A stretch of 64,000 nucleotides of DNA from Chelonoidis abingdonii (Eukaryota > Chordata > Testudines > Testudinidae), in the NCBI RefSeq assembly GCF_003597395.2, contig NC_133777.1, positions 7,412,689 to 7,476,688 on the forward strand, in the 5' to 3' direction. Made by a program: the position numbers and the translations under genes. Within the stretch, counting starts at the first letter, position 1. Each line of letters begins with the position of its first letter. This document shows, one piece after another, positions 47,186 through 60,179 of this stretch. Under the pieces are notes generated by a model. That model saw nothing but the letters and a program-made list of their open reading frames with translations. It ran no database searches and was not told the origin of the DNA.

Positions 47186-48129
47186 GATTCCTGTCCTCGA
47201 GCAGGACAGGCGTGCATGGAGACAAACCAAGCAGGAAATTGGTGACTTGCTCTCAAGGGCGAGAAGCCTCACGAGCCTTGGTATCAAGGTATTCCTGCAT
47301 GACTGTATCATTTGTAAGAGATATCAGGCCCCTGCTCCCCTGGATACTTTGCAGACTGATTGCTGTGTAGATACCCATTCACTGGGGGGTTACAGAAGGC
47401 CTTCCCGGCAGCACAGCGTGACCAGCTGGTAGGACAAAGATTACATACCCACGCACCCCAGTAAAGCCGGCCTAATCATTCCAACTCCAAACAAACTGCA
47501 GGAGGAAACAACGGCTGACATGCCCCCACTTTACAAAAATAGAAAACAAATGGCAGGCAAAAGAACCATCTCACACACAAGTGCAGACAGAGCAGAGTCC
47601 CGGCTCTGAGCAGATGCTTCTGGTTCTGACTTCCCGTGACTCGGCCAGGCCGGCTCTGGGATCCAAATCCAGCCAACAACAGCAGCATTTTCAGTCAGCT
47701 GTCGCTAGCACGATTCCCGGACCAGCCCAGATGGGACCTTGTGGAACATGGTCTGAAGGCTACCCTGTAAAACAGGGGCCAAGGATTGTCAGAAGGGATG
47801 AAAGATTTTGGGCGCTCAACTTAAATCCCCTTAAGAAGAGACCTCCTTTTCAGAGGGTGGGCGCTCAGCTCACTCTTCTCAAGGTAGGCACCCAAAACCC
47901 ACCACTGAAAAATCTTGGCCCAAAGCTTTAACAGGGCTCAAGAACACGGTTAACACATGGACTACACCAAAGGGTAGCCACACTCTAGCTGCTGCATGCT
48001 GTCATGTGTGAGCAAATCCCTCCACGGGGTAGCTAATACTGTACAGTACACATAGCACTGTAGCATGGCTGTCAGTAAGCCAAGTTAGGCTTCAGCTATC
48101 CACAGTGCCCCCAGCTGATGCTCAAGGCA

Positions 48130-48400
48130 CGTGGATATGTCTACGCTGCAATTAAAAACCTGCACCTGACCCGTGCCAGCTGACTCAGGCCCACCGGGCC
48201 TGGGCTAAGGGGCTGTTTAATTTCAGTGTCAGTGCTTGGGCTAGAGAAGTGAAGGGATCTCTCCCCCACCAGGAAGGGCGATCTCATGTCATGCCCCACC
48301 TTTATGGCCATAATTGCGCTCCTGGGCTTGCTCCATTTTGTGTTGTTTTTCTTACACAGACACATGGGCTAAGGTCACACTGCTCCGGACCTGACCCTTG
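48130..48400. repeat. Dispersed GC-rich repeat with GTCTACGCTGC end (tentative)
   Basis: TGGATATGTCTACGCTGCAA, then CCCGTGCCAGCTGACTCAGG and GGGCTAAGGGGCTGTTTAAT, a motif series I know from turtle repeats. The right limit is approximate. Confidence 0.4.
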
Positions 48401-48894
48401 TTGGGGGGTGGGGGGGAGAAATCTGCTTTTTCATCTGGCTGGGCGGGCAGCCAGCCAAGCCTAAGCACACACTCCATAGGATTTTCCCATTAAAGTTAAT
48501 GAAACATCGAGTTTGCCGGCATCTGCGCCTGCCAGTCTCAAGGCCCCACATTAATCTGCCACGGCTGTTTAAGCAGGTGCCTGAGCCACTCTTACAGCAT
48601 GTGGGGAGAAGCAGGGGGATCGAAGGAATTCAGTTCCCTGCTGTCAGAGACACAGAAGATACAGTCATCACCTAGGAAGATTATTAAAGAGACAGCAGCC
48701 TGTGTTGCGGGGTGGGGAGAGGGGAATTTCCACTGCCCTGGGCTCTTCAACACCTGCAAGGCCATGCCATGGGAAGGCCAGACAGATGCAGGAGCAGCAG
48801 GTGCTGCGGAACACCCAGGCCTTCTCCTCAGACCACAGAGAAACCCGCCCGGGGCAATGATTTCTACGAGGGGTGGGAGAGAACACAACTCTGT

Positions 48895-49075
48895 CACCAG
48901 AGCGGGAGGCTAGGAGTTCAGGAGACCAAGAGTCTACGTCCACCTCTGCCACTAACATACTGTGCGGCCGTGGGCATCCACTTGGGCCTCTGTTTCCCCT
49001 AAGCGTGAAACAGGAATAATGCATTTCAATCTTCGGGAAGTGCTTTGAGATCCAGGGATGATAATGGTGCTAGCA
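48895..49075 (+). mobile_element. MIR-type SINE, diverged
   Basis: GGAGTTCAGGAGACCAAGAG, CCTCTGCCACTAACATACTG, GGGCCTCTGTTTCCCCTAAG and GAAGTGCTTTGAGATCC follow the MIR order (discriminating GCCACT...TGTG and CCTCAGTTTCCCC blocks). Confidence 0.65.
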
Positions 49076-51139
49076 GTGCCCAGCAATGATTCAGGCTCAG
49101 TCTACACTGCCAGCTAGGGGTGTGATTCCCAGGTTCGGGGTATGATTCCCAGCACGTATTCGTGCTACCTCTCATCAAGCTAGTGAGAGCACAAACAGCA
49201 GCGTAGTCATGGGAGCTTGAGTAGCAGCAGCGCAGGGACAAGCAGGTTTGTACTCGGCGCAGCTAAGCCATGCCTCCGCTGTCACTGCCCATGCTGTTGC
49301 AGCTACACCAGATAACAGTGCAGACGTCGCCTACGGGACAGGTCGTGCACATCTGAATTTCTCTCCTGACTTCAGTGGAAAAACATGGAAGATCTGGCCC
49401 TGTTACATCACAACTGGCGTCGTCTTTGCCAACGTGCCGCAGGGCACAGGAGAAGGTGCCACTCTGTTCCCTCTTTCAATTCCTGGAGCACATTCTCCCA
49501 CACAGCAGCAGCCACCTCTGCCACCTCCAGGGCCAGAGCACAGGGAAAAGGTCTATAGCGTCAGCACCCCTTAGTTATGCTCCCCAGAGACGGCGGGATC
49601 CCGCCCGTCCTTGGGTGCGGGGGAGGATTTTTTGCATGAATGTTTTGTAACAGTCCTGATCCAGCGACGGGAGTGGAGTCAATTCATCCTCAATCCACTG
49701 AGAGAGGGTTGGGTTTGAACCCGGCTCCAGACATAAAATACGCGCTAGCTGGAGGGCATCGTAATCCACAGCGTGGCGCACTGCTGCCCTATGACGCCCC
49801 TTGCTGCAGAACCGTTCAAGCCCTAGGGTACATGTCCGGCAGCAGGTAGCGTGCGGATGCCCAGGACAGCCTGGGTATAAATAGCAGTGTACTTGACTTG
49901 GATGAACAAAGTGGCCAACATGCCTGAACCCCAGGGTACACCCCCTACACAGCTCTCTACATGCCCAAGCTGTGCCGCCCGTGTCTACACTGCTAAAATA
50001 GCAGTGTAGCATCCACTGACAGAGCCTTCTCCTGCTGCCGTGAAAGGCTCTGGCAGTGGGGAAAGGCTCTGGCACCAGCTCCCCTCCTGCCGGAAACCTT
50101 CCCTGCTACCAGAGCCTTTCACTGCTGCATGTAGCCACACATACAGTGCCTGAATTCTACATGCTGCCACAAGTATAAACACAGCTTAAGAGTCCAGCTC
50201 TGCCTTCTCCCTTCCACATGGGCTGCAAAGACCTAGCGCCTCCCCCTCTAATCCGCAAACGCTGGCCTCAAAACAAGGGCATAAGGAAGTGGGTAACTGA
50301 CCCTTTAAGGCAGCACCCAGCCTAGGGCCCGGGGGTTACTTGAAAAAGCCAGAGAGGATCCAAGCCGGGAAGGGGGAAGCAAAAGAACATGGAAGTGAAT
50401 CAGGCAAGGGGGAGAGGAAAAGAAGCCGAGAGAAAGTGAGACAGGGAGTGGGAATGGTGTCAGAGCTCATTGAAGCTGACAGGTCCATCTGGAGCAGTCA
50501 TTCCTTCTCATCCGATTAGAGTGTCACCTCCAGCGCGGCCGGTCTCTCCTACTCCTTCGCTCTGTCACCACCTCCAACTGCTTCAACTGGCAGCAGCCCT
50601 CCCACACAGAGCCCTTTGAAACTCCACTTCCTCTAGGACCCTAATATTCTTGGATCAGCTAACCTGACTTGGCTGCCCACGAAAAGCCTGCCTTGGCCCA
50701 TGGAGTCCTCCCCGCACCAGATACTGGGACCACCAGCACATTGCAACAAGGAGCGTTCCCAAAACAGCTCTACAATGGACTGATCTCAGCACCAGCATCC
50801 ATTTGGGCCAGCCTTCAACCCCTCCTTTGGGGCAGCATTCAAACCTCTCTCTTGGGGCCCATATCCTCCTCTCCCTGGCACCGCCTAAACTCTGGCCGTG
50901 AAAATAGTAAGGCGAGCGGAACAGAAGCCTACACGTTTCGAATACTATGAAGAGGAAGAGAAAGAGGGCACAGAGAAAGCATCCAAACCAGTTTCTCTGA
51001 CACTTCCTCCTGCAGATAGCGAGGCTGGCAAGGAGAATTATTTTTGGCAACCACTGTAGAGTGCTTTGCCATGGAAACGAACACAGATGCCACTGAAGCA
51101 TCTTCAAGAGCTGCCTATGCAGTTAAAAAAATAATAAGT

Positions 51140-51310
51140 GAGGAATGATGGACTAGTGGTTAGTGCAAGGGGGTGGGAATCAGGATTCCCGGGAGCTGGT
51201 CCCAACTCTGCCATAGGCTAACCGCGACCTTGGGCAAGTTACTTAACCAGACTGTCCCTAAGTTTATGCAGCTGTAGAATGTGGAAAATGTTTCTCTATC
51301 TCACAAAAAC
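51140..51310 (+). mobile_element. MIR-type SINE, diverged
   Basis: GGACTAGTGGTTAGTGCAAG, AACTCTGCCATAGGCTAACC, ACCTTGGGCAAGTTACTTAA and a weak GTTTATGCAGCTGTAGAATG reproduce the MIR block order. Confidence 0.7.
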
Positions 51311-52847
51311 GCTGAGAGACTTAACGGTGTTTCTGATGATAGAGCCTAAGGGCCAACCAAGAACAACTGTGCTAGGTGCGGTACAAACACAGGGTAAGAG
51401 ATGGTCCCTGCCCTCCTTGTTGTGTGTTTATACAGCAGCTAGTACAATGCAGCCCAGCTACAGAAATACAAATAATAACAAACAAGACAGACAAAAGGGA
51501 GGGGGAAGGGACAGAACATAGAGGAGTTCAGGCAAGATTATTAAGTGACCAGTGATTCTGAGCGCAATAATACGGAGGGGCTAAGCCTTGGACACATTAA
51601 AAGGTCCTGATTTCCAAAGGTCAGGTGACCACCACTTTCTGAGAATCAGGCCCCCGGAAGGGCATCTCAAGTTACACAGCCAAAAATCAGAGATGCCTAA
51701 AAATCACGAGTCCCTTTTGAAATCCTTGGGCCTGATGTTTGTGAATCACTTTGAGATCTGCAGGGAATGATGGAAGAGGGGGGCTGGATGGACCAGTTAC
51801 ATCATGTTTCAGAAAGCAAAGGCTGGCATTTGCCATTTGAAGCAGCAAGGAAGTCGATCCCTAAAAGGATTTTCTGTCTTATACAAAAATAAAACCCAGC
51901 TTTCTGGTAGCTGAGGGGTGGGACTTTCACTAACTCCAACAGGAGTCCTAGACACACCATCGCTTCACTTGTCTGTGGCAAAGCCTGAGCTTTCACTCCT
52001 CTGGACTGTTGTGTAAATTCAGTCCTGCTCCCTGCCCTGACCATGCCAGGGACCAAAGCCAGGCCAACTGAAAGAGGGGCTCAGACTTGCTCCCGAAGAA
52101 TCTGGTTATTTACCAACACAAAGGACACTCAGGGCCACTGATTCTCTTACGCTGCTATCCTCTGTCCTCCTTAAAGGAGAGCGAAAGCACAAGTGAGACA
52201 AGGCCTTCAAATGGCGACTCCTCCATGCTGCTGGGAGCACATGGGCCTAAGTGACAGCTCAGCAGGATGCCTGGGCAGGCTGCTCAAACTTCCTGTGACG
52301 CGTGGTGTGACCAGTCACATTTTCCCACTAAGGGCAAAAACGGCCATATTACAGGAGGGCACCAGGAAGCCTGAGATACGGTTGGTTGGACTCAGGCCTT
52401 CACGCTGCGGTGTGGATGCTGGAGCCCTGGATTGGGGCCCAGGTTCAAAAATTCTCAACCTAGGGTCAGTAATCAGTGGAGCTGCCCTAGCCCTGCGTTC
52501 TCCAATCCAGGGTCCAGTGACTCAAGTTCCACCACCCCTGGGCTTCCACTGCAGTGCAGACACACCCTGCAGTTTCCTGGGAGGAGTTTCAGGTAACAGA
52601 GCCCTGGCACATTTACTCAAAGGGGACAGGACAGGAGGTAGCCTGCAGTTTTTATTCCTACTCCTTGCTCCCCTTCGCCAGTCACACAAGGAAATATCCA
52701 CACTCACCAGAATACGTGCTGGGCCAATTAGCAGGGCTGAGGCTGTGTCGGCACCCAACGAGGACAGTGCTGCAAAAACACCAGTTATACGGCATGGTTT
52801 GTCCTCTCGCCCATCCTTTCACCAGCAACAGCGCATCCCACTCAACT

Positions 52848-52990
52848 TAGAGGATAGGTCTATCAATGGCCATTAGCCAAGATGGGCAGGGATGCAACCC
52901 CATCTCTAGGTGTCCATAGCCTGGCACTGGCCACTGTCGGAAGACGGGCTACCTGGACCATTGGTCTGACCCAGTGTGGCCACTCTTATG
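52848..52990 (+). mobile_element. CR1-type LINE 3' end
   Basis: GGCACTGGCCACTGTCGGAA followed by TTGGTCTGACCCAGTGTGGC and CACTCTTATG. The tail is the same as that of the CR1 copy ending near 40346. Confidence 0.75.
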
Positions 52991-53914
52991 GGAGTGGGCT
53001 AGCGACCCCAGAGACCTAACCTACTAAATGTTGTTACAATGGATGAGGCCAGAGTGAGGACATGGACTTGGAAAGTGCCTCTGCTAAACAATGGAGTTTG
53101 CAGCACTGAGGGAGCTCTCTGCTGATGCAGCTAGGATTTCACACAGCCAGCTGTCCCCTCAACCCAGCCCCAAGCATCAGCAGCCATTTGGAAGGAGCTG
53201 AAGCCGAAAGGTACAGGGCAAAGGTGAGGGGGATCACATGGTCTCACACCCAAAGTGCAAACAAGCACATACCTTGAGCAAGTGTGGGCACCGCCCTTCC
53301 ACTGCTGCTGTATAATCTGATCCACGGGGTCTCAGCAAACAAAGAACACCCCAAGAGAAAGCAGTGGAGGAATGAACCAGGCAAAAGGACTCTCTTCAGC
53401 AAAAAGTGGCAAAAGTAAACATCTGATGGGTCAACCTGTACCAGCTCAGGGAACCTGGAGCCAGGAACAAGCAGTCTCCTTGGCGTGAAACACTGACTCT
53501 CCAAACCAAACCAGTGGTACGTCCAACAGACATAGGAGGGAGGAGAACCCTGGAATGGGCTTTATTTAACCTGGAGGCAATCCAGCTGAACATGGAGATG
53601 TCGGTGCCACGCAACTAGCAGAGCAGATCCGTGCATGACGGGGTGAGAGGAAAGGGAAAACCATATAGGAAACAGGAACACAAGACATGTGACAACTTCC
53701 CAGAAAATAACCAGCCCTTGCAGGCTTTTCCCAATTGTCAGTAACCCTCCCCGGAATTTTACCCTCCTCCTGGGAGCAGATGAACGTGGGGCACCAAGCG
53801 CCTAACCCAGGAGTTACTTACCTACCTTCAGACTTGCGGGCTAGGATAAGTGCACATACCACAAAATGAAATACACACACACACACAGTACAAGCAGAAA
53901 AGCACCTTCTACAG

Positions 53915-54137
53915 CAGTGGTCCCCAACTTTTTCCGGGTGCCGGACGACAAGCCACCAAGGACCGCGGCCAGCGGACAAGAATCCGCAAAATGCCACCGA
54001 GACAGCATTGGTGACGCCGCTTTTCGGCAGCAACACCTCTTGGTGACGCTGCATTTCGGCGGATGCTTGTCCACCACCCAGTATGCGGGCGCACATAGAT
54101 GCCCCGGTGCCCACAGGGACCACGCTGGGGACCATCG
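53915..54137 (+). mobile_element. hAT-like MITE with perfect 8-bp target duplication
   Basis: The left end CAGTGGTCCCCAACTTTTTC and the reversed right end CGATGGTCCCCAGCG are inverted repeats. The element is flanked by identical TTCTACAG at 53907-53914 and 54138-54145. The 223-bp interior is GC-rich, with duplicated TTGGTGACGC(C/T)GC(T/A)TTT motifs and no transposase. Confidence 0.85.
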
Positions 54138-57100
54138 TTCTACAGGAACCTGACTTTCCACAGAGAGGGCCACGGTGGCTTTGTTCATTGCTAGCAACTG
54201 TACCATAGGGTACAGAAAGAGAAGCTTCTGGATAGCGCAGAGGTTCCTGAACTGTGGACTGCAGAGGACGTGCTGGTTGTTTGCAGAGTGCTGGCCCCTC
54301 TTTCTTATCTCCACCTCCTAGACTGCACTTAAGGAAGCTGCAGATACATTAGATGTCAAGGCCAATGCTGCAGTTACCACCAGGATGCCAGGGAGGGGTG
54401 GCAGGGCCATGATTGTGAATGAGAAGGTAGGTAGCTGCTAAACCCTCTCTACTGAAATGTGGGGCCCATTCTGGAAGAGTTTGAAGCCCCTGAGATCATG
54501 CATTTCACCTGCAGGATGCGGGCTTGGTGGGTAGTAACTGGAAGGTATTACTCTCTGGTGGTTTTTCACAGGACTGTGGGAGGTTCTCCCTTCACTTCCT
54601 ACAAGGTAGGTGTCTGCACCATCACAACTGGCACTAACTGGGCTCCAGTATCAGCAAAGAAGCAGAGGAATAGTTGGATCCTAGCAGCTGGAACCCAGCA
54701 CCTCTCCCAGCACGAGTTGCCCAGTTATACTAAAAACGTTCCTTTGGACCGGTGCTAAAGTTGCATTTCATTTTTTTTTTATTTTGTAAAGGAAAATAAA
54801 TACAAATACGGGGGGGAGGAGTTAACATAGGGATACCAGTGAATCACAAGGCAGCAATGTCAGATAACCCTTCAGACATGTTATAAAAAGCTACACATGC
54901 ATATATTCACTGGGGGCCAGATCCCAAGCTTGCTGCAGTCAGTGGAACCCTTAGGGTCCAGCCCCTAACTAGCAGTCACGCGCCAAGGCCGATGCGCCAA
55001 TCTCAACTTGCTCTTCAATGCCTGTGATCCTCCTCATTCCACCCCTATGATGGACAAGAAAGGTGGAGTATCAGCTCCTACCCTGTATGTTCTGGGCCTG
55101 AGTCAATCCCGGCTCCACACGTGCAACTCTCCCTGCCCTGATCTGAACAGGAGTCCATGCATGGAGCGACTGCACTATGCCTCAAGGAAGCTTGAAGAGG
55201 TGGGAGATGGAGAGACAGGGCTTAGCGATGTCCTCTCTGCTGAAGCAGGGAGCAAAGCCACAGTCACTGTGCAGGGCCGCTGCCATCCAGTGAAAACGGC
55301 AAGCACACTCTGTCAGTTTATCACACGCTGGAGCCGAGGGAGGGCGCAGGAAAGCAAGCGCACAGTATGAGCAATTGGATCTAGATGCTTGTAGCATCAC
55401 TGGAGTAAGAGCCAAGGAGGAATTGGATTAGAGTTTCCCTAGTACTGACAGACCAGTATTTATACACACACGCCCACAGCGTGCAGCCTGATTCCAACAC
55501 GAAGCCCATGGAATACACTCCCCAGCTGGGGTTACCAGACATGCAAGACACACTGTGCTGGACTTTCCACTTCTATAAACTTATCGAGTCTTCCAAGCAA
55601 ACTTGGATTAGACCCCAGAGACCTTTCATAGAGAAAGGCATACCAGCAGCACCAGAGAGAAGACGTTAGTCTCTCCCCCCCACCTCCCGCCTCTCTTGTG
55701 CAAGTTCTGAATCATTTCCTGATGAGGTTCCATCTTTTACAATGCAGTGAACAGTTCAACGTCAGAGCCGACGGGAAAATATAAAGTGTTCCGATTTCTG
55801 TGCTCCACAGGAAATTAAACAAAGCAGCTTCACTATCTGCCCACACACACAAAACTAATACCCAGTCACCCTACAGAGGATTCTCTACAAGCCAGCTGGA
55901 CAACAGCGAGACTAATCCGCTGTCCAGATCCAGTAAGACTTACGACAGTACTCCGGGCTCAGCCTGCACCACTGCAGTCAACAGGAGCAGACCCAAGCCA
56001 TTAGACACCTTACAGAGCTGAACCTTAAGCAGAGACGCTATGTAACTCAGCCCAAGTTCAGGCCTGGCACAGTACAACCATCACCCTGGGCCACTGCTCC
56101 TGGATGTCCAGCTGCCTTCAGATAGAACAGTCCGTCCCTCAGTGGCAACAATCCCCTTAGGGACTGCTGAGTTCCCAAGCTGCAGTCTGAGATGAGGGTG
56201 GAAAGCTGCCTTCTTGTCTAGTTTTGCTGTCAATGAGCGCACAGTCAGGGAGCCTTTGCAGTCACCACTGCAAATTAATGCACACTTGAAGGAAGAGGAC
56301 CAAGTAACACTTTGCAATGAATGGGTGGAACACCCAAAGATCTGCAGTTTCAGTCTCAAGGATCAGCCTGACCTCACAGGTCTGTCAATTAAGAGAACAG
56401 CCTCTCCAGCAACAAGCTAGGTAGGGTGGAGGCACACCTGAACTTCTTCAGCACTCAGCGACTCAGTCTGAGTTTGAGGCGGTGGTGGGAGGAAAGGTTC
56501 GTGGTGGAGCAGGGGGTAGTGCCAGTCTGAATCAAACCCAGGTGCCCATCCCTACTCAAACAACAGAAGAGCAACACAGGACAGTGCATTGACACCCCAG
56601 GAAAGACTCTGGAATTCCAACAAGCACCCGTGCCAGACTGCCTTCAATTTTTAACATCCTGGTGTTTAAGGGCTTTTAGTGGCTGGTGCAGCTGCTCAGT
56701 TCACTGGGAAGCCGCAAGCTGCAGAGCAACGGGCCCAGCTCAGAATTCGGAAGCTGCCAGTTCAAAGTCCGTACGAACCACTATGTAACACCACAGGAAA
56801 GGGCCCATTGGACCACCATGAGATACAGGCAGTGACCACAATTCCGCCTGCCCAGGGACTGACAAGGAGACAGCAAGGTGGGAGGCTGAACAAGGGTAGG
56901 GCAAGGAGCGCTGTGGCAAGGAAGCTCAAGACAAGTTTTGCTCTAGGCCACCCTTCAAATGTACAGCTCTCCAGAACTCGATGCTCCCCCAAGAACTCAG
57001 CAGCGGTGAAGGGCACCGGCCAGACAGCCCTTGGGGCTACAGCCCAATCTTACCCACACAGCAGGTACCACGGGGAACACCAACACATGCTTCTTCTACA

Positions 57101-58859
57101 CTGCCTCAGCCCTGACCCCGAGTGAGCATCTTGGGGCCAGGTTCAGCCTCTAATTTATCCTCTCCTCTGCCTCCCTAGGGAAACTGCCAAGGGTGTTAAA
57201 AAAAACACTCCCAGCATAGGCACCAGTTAAAATGGGCACCTGTCCCGTGGGAACTGGGCTGAGACCCACCAATTAATTTCAATTAGGCCTTTGAATTACT
57301 TATGGCCACTGGATTCCAAATGCTCCATGTCCCATTTCCAATCCTTGCTTCCTCACAGTGTGTGAGTAAATAAAGCCGTGGGGGGGAGGGAGGGGAGAAA
57401 GAAGGGAACAAGGGAAAGAAAGGAACCCTTTTGAGATCCATAGTGGAAGAGAGAAGTCACAGCCAGCCAGCAAGGTATTATAGGGAGAGAGACACACTGA
57501 AAGAGGAAGAGACATTGACTGTGTTGTGTTTAATCTGTGGGATCCTGCAAGGACACAGAGGGCTGGTCCAACAAATAAACAGGATTCATCTGTGTCAGAC
57601 CCTGAATTCTGTACATTTTTGAGATGGAGGCCAGAGGAGGACATGGGATTATGAATGCTTTGGGGACTTCTGGGGCTTAAAACACTTGTCTAGTAGCCAT
57701 CAGCGGCTGTCTCAAGCTCTTGCCCTGGCTCGCACTGGTCTTTCTCCTTGAACTTCTGCCACTATTGCCAACAGCAGCACAGCTCTGACCATGGTAGCAG
57801 CAGCAGGAGCTCTAGCATAGAGCACACCAGGGGCTTGTCTGAGTCCATGTTCCTAGATCTGCTCCGAGTAGGTGCCACGGCACTGTGTGTGTTCGTTCCG
57901 ACACGTTCCAGCCCTCTGCAGCAGCCAAGCTCTCTTACATAACTGGGATGATTAAATCTGGAACACAACATTTAAAAGGAGCGATGAGGGGAGGGAGCTG
58001 AAGACAAACAAAAGGGGCTTTTTATTTTCTGCCAAGAATCATAAATTTCATTTCTGCACCTCCCATGCCACACTGGTTCCCTTAGTGCCCAGCCACACTG
58101 CTCGGAAGGATCGAGGCTTGGTGCCCACTGCAATCTCACACCAGAAGGATGGCCTTAATGCTGTACAACTTTGCTGGGATAGAGTCCATGGTACAGGCTT
58201 TCCTTAAAAACGATCATGATTGGAGGGTTTCTTACTCTGCTCTACATTTCTGAAACAGCCAAGGCAACAAACGGTAGAAAAATTCACATCATTTTAGTAT
58301 TCAAATATTTGATGTCGAATGTCAAAATTTTCAAAAATAAAATATTCATGAAAAATAAAGTTACAGAGAGATTCTCATTCTGAAGGCTCTCCAATGGTCT
58401 GCAAAATGATCCACAAATTTTACCAAGGGCTCCATCCGTTCAGCCATTGCTGAAATGCAGCCACCTTGGGAGTACAAAGCATTGGCTGTTTAACAGCAGT
58501 GCTATGCTGACATTTTGGACAGGAAGTGAACCCAATGCAGGAGGAACGGCAGTAACAAGACTATGATTCTCTACACAGCACGTGCCCATCAAAGCACTAT
58601 GGGTTCATGCCCAAGTCGGTAAGAGCTACAAAACCTGACAAAAGCTAGTGTCAGTCCAAACTCTCCAGCCCAGGAACAAAATTCAGCACCAGCCTAAACG
58701 AGACGACAGATCTCATAGATCAACCCCACCAGCTTTGCCAGATCAAAAGGCAAAGTGAATCCCAGGGCAGAAGGCTCCCAGCTAACACTCTGCCTCCAGA
58801 ATTCAAACCTGGAGACTGGTAGCTACAGTGCACTGGCTGCCCTTGCCCACTGGGAGGGT

Positions 58860-59125
58860 GAGTTGGACCAGAGGCCATCTCTGATGTTACCCAGGACCCA
58901 AACCAAGCAGGGCTTTATAAAGTAAACAATGCCCTGAACTACACTGAAAACAAAACTGGCAGCCATTGCAACACCACTGTAACTGAGCCACTATAGTCTA
59001 CGCTAGCCAAACTTCCCGTGTGGTATTCAAGAGAACTCCAGACAGGTCGCACTGCAGTACTTCAGTGTGCTGGTGACCATGGCATAGGTACTGCAGCAAG
59101 GACACAGCACTAGAGCCAGCTTCTA
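58860..59125. mobile_element. Old L3/CR1-like repeat remnant (tentative)
   Basis: GCAGGGCTTTATAAAGTAAA, AACTGGCAGCCATTGCAACA and GCACTGCAGTACTTCAGTGT follow the order of a widespread ancient amniote LINE segment that I know as L3/CR1-like. Heavily diverged, with approximate limits. Confidence 0.3.
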
Positions 59126-59227
59126 GGAGCGCTTCATTAAAAGGCTACAAGATCATTAATGGCCACAAGCAACCAGGATTTCTGTTTTCCATGACAACCA
59201 GAATCCTGCATCTCCAGCAGAGGTATT

Positions 59228-59306
59228 TTTGGTAGCCTGTGCTATGCTGGAGGTCAGATGAGATGACCTGGTGGGTACCTTCTAGCCTGAAACTCTGACT
59301 CTATTC
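59228..59306 (+). mobile_element. CR1-type LINE 3' end
   Basis: TGCTGGAGGTCAGATGAGAT, then GGTGGGTACCTTCTAGCCTG, ending ACTCTGACTCTAT. Confidence 0.6.
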
Positions 59307-59334
59307 ATTCAGGAAGAGGAAGAGAAAGGAATAT

Positions 59335-59465
59335 TAATTTGCCTTTCTATAGCAGCTTCCAACTGAGGAGCTCACTGTCCTTTATGCACACTAATTAAGC
59401 CTCACAGCATTCTTATGGGACAGTATCCTCCCCACCTTACCAGTGGGGAAAAACAAGCGACAGAG
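59335..59465 (-). mobile_element. MIR-like SINE 3' fragment
   Basis: Plus-strand CTAATTAAGCCTCACAGCAT, ATGGGACAGTATCCTCCCCA and CCAGTGGGGAAAAACAAGCG is the reverse complement of a MIR-type 3' region. Confidence 0.45.
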
Positions 59466-60179
59466 AGTATGTCTACACTGCACACTAAACCTGGGCTCAG
59501 ACTCAGCTTTGAGCCCAAGCCCCACTTCTGTCCACACACAAATCAGTCTGAATCGGATCAGCAAGCACTCAGGACCCTGCAGGGGGGAGAGCGAGGAGGG
59601 AGTCCCTCTGTGACTCAGGTCCAAACCCTGCCATTCTACAGTGCAGATGCAGGTCAAGCGGCAGACTCAAGTCTGGAGGTCTGTGCAGTGCAGTACGGAT
59701 GCATCAGCACTAGGGTGACCAGATGTCCTGATTTTATAGGGGTTACAAATGAGTATAGATGCTCATGCCCTAGGTTAACAAACCCAGTGTCTGCTAACTT
59801 GAGTTCTATTAATCCTGGTCTTACGCTATAATGTAAACAAACCCACTGAATTCACATGTCTGGGTCCCACAGACCCAAGCTTATTGTTTAGCACAGACAT
59901 ACCTGGAGAGGTTAAGTAAGTGACTTTCCCAAATCCAGAAAACCAGTGGTAAATAGAAACTAGATCTCTTAGCTCCAAGTCCTATGCTTTTATCCAAAAG
60001 GAGATATAGTTATGCAACTGAACTAAAGGGCTTCTAACAAAGTATAACCCAACCTCCTATGCAAAAAACATAGATCCAAGAGAAACTCACTAGAAACAGA
60101 CGAAGCCTGGGGAGGAGAAATAAAACCAAAAAGCCCAGAGTGATAGATCTGGCACCAGTGTCTTTTTGGATGTCTTCCA

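Noticed and set aside
52193..52876. 227-codon open frame on the plus strand.
   Set aside because: It runs through a dispersed repeat and into a CR1 tail, shows no recognisable domain and has Pro/Ser-biased chance composition.
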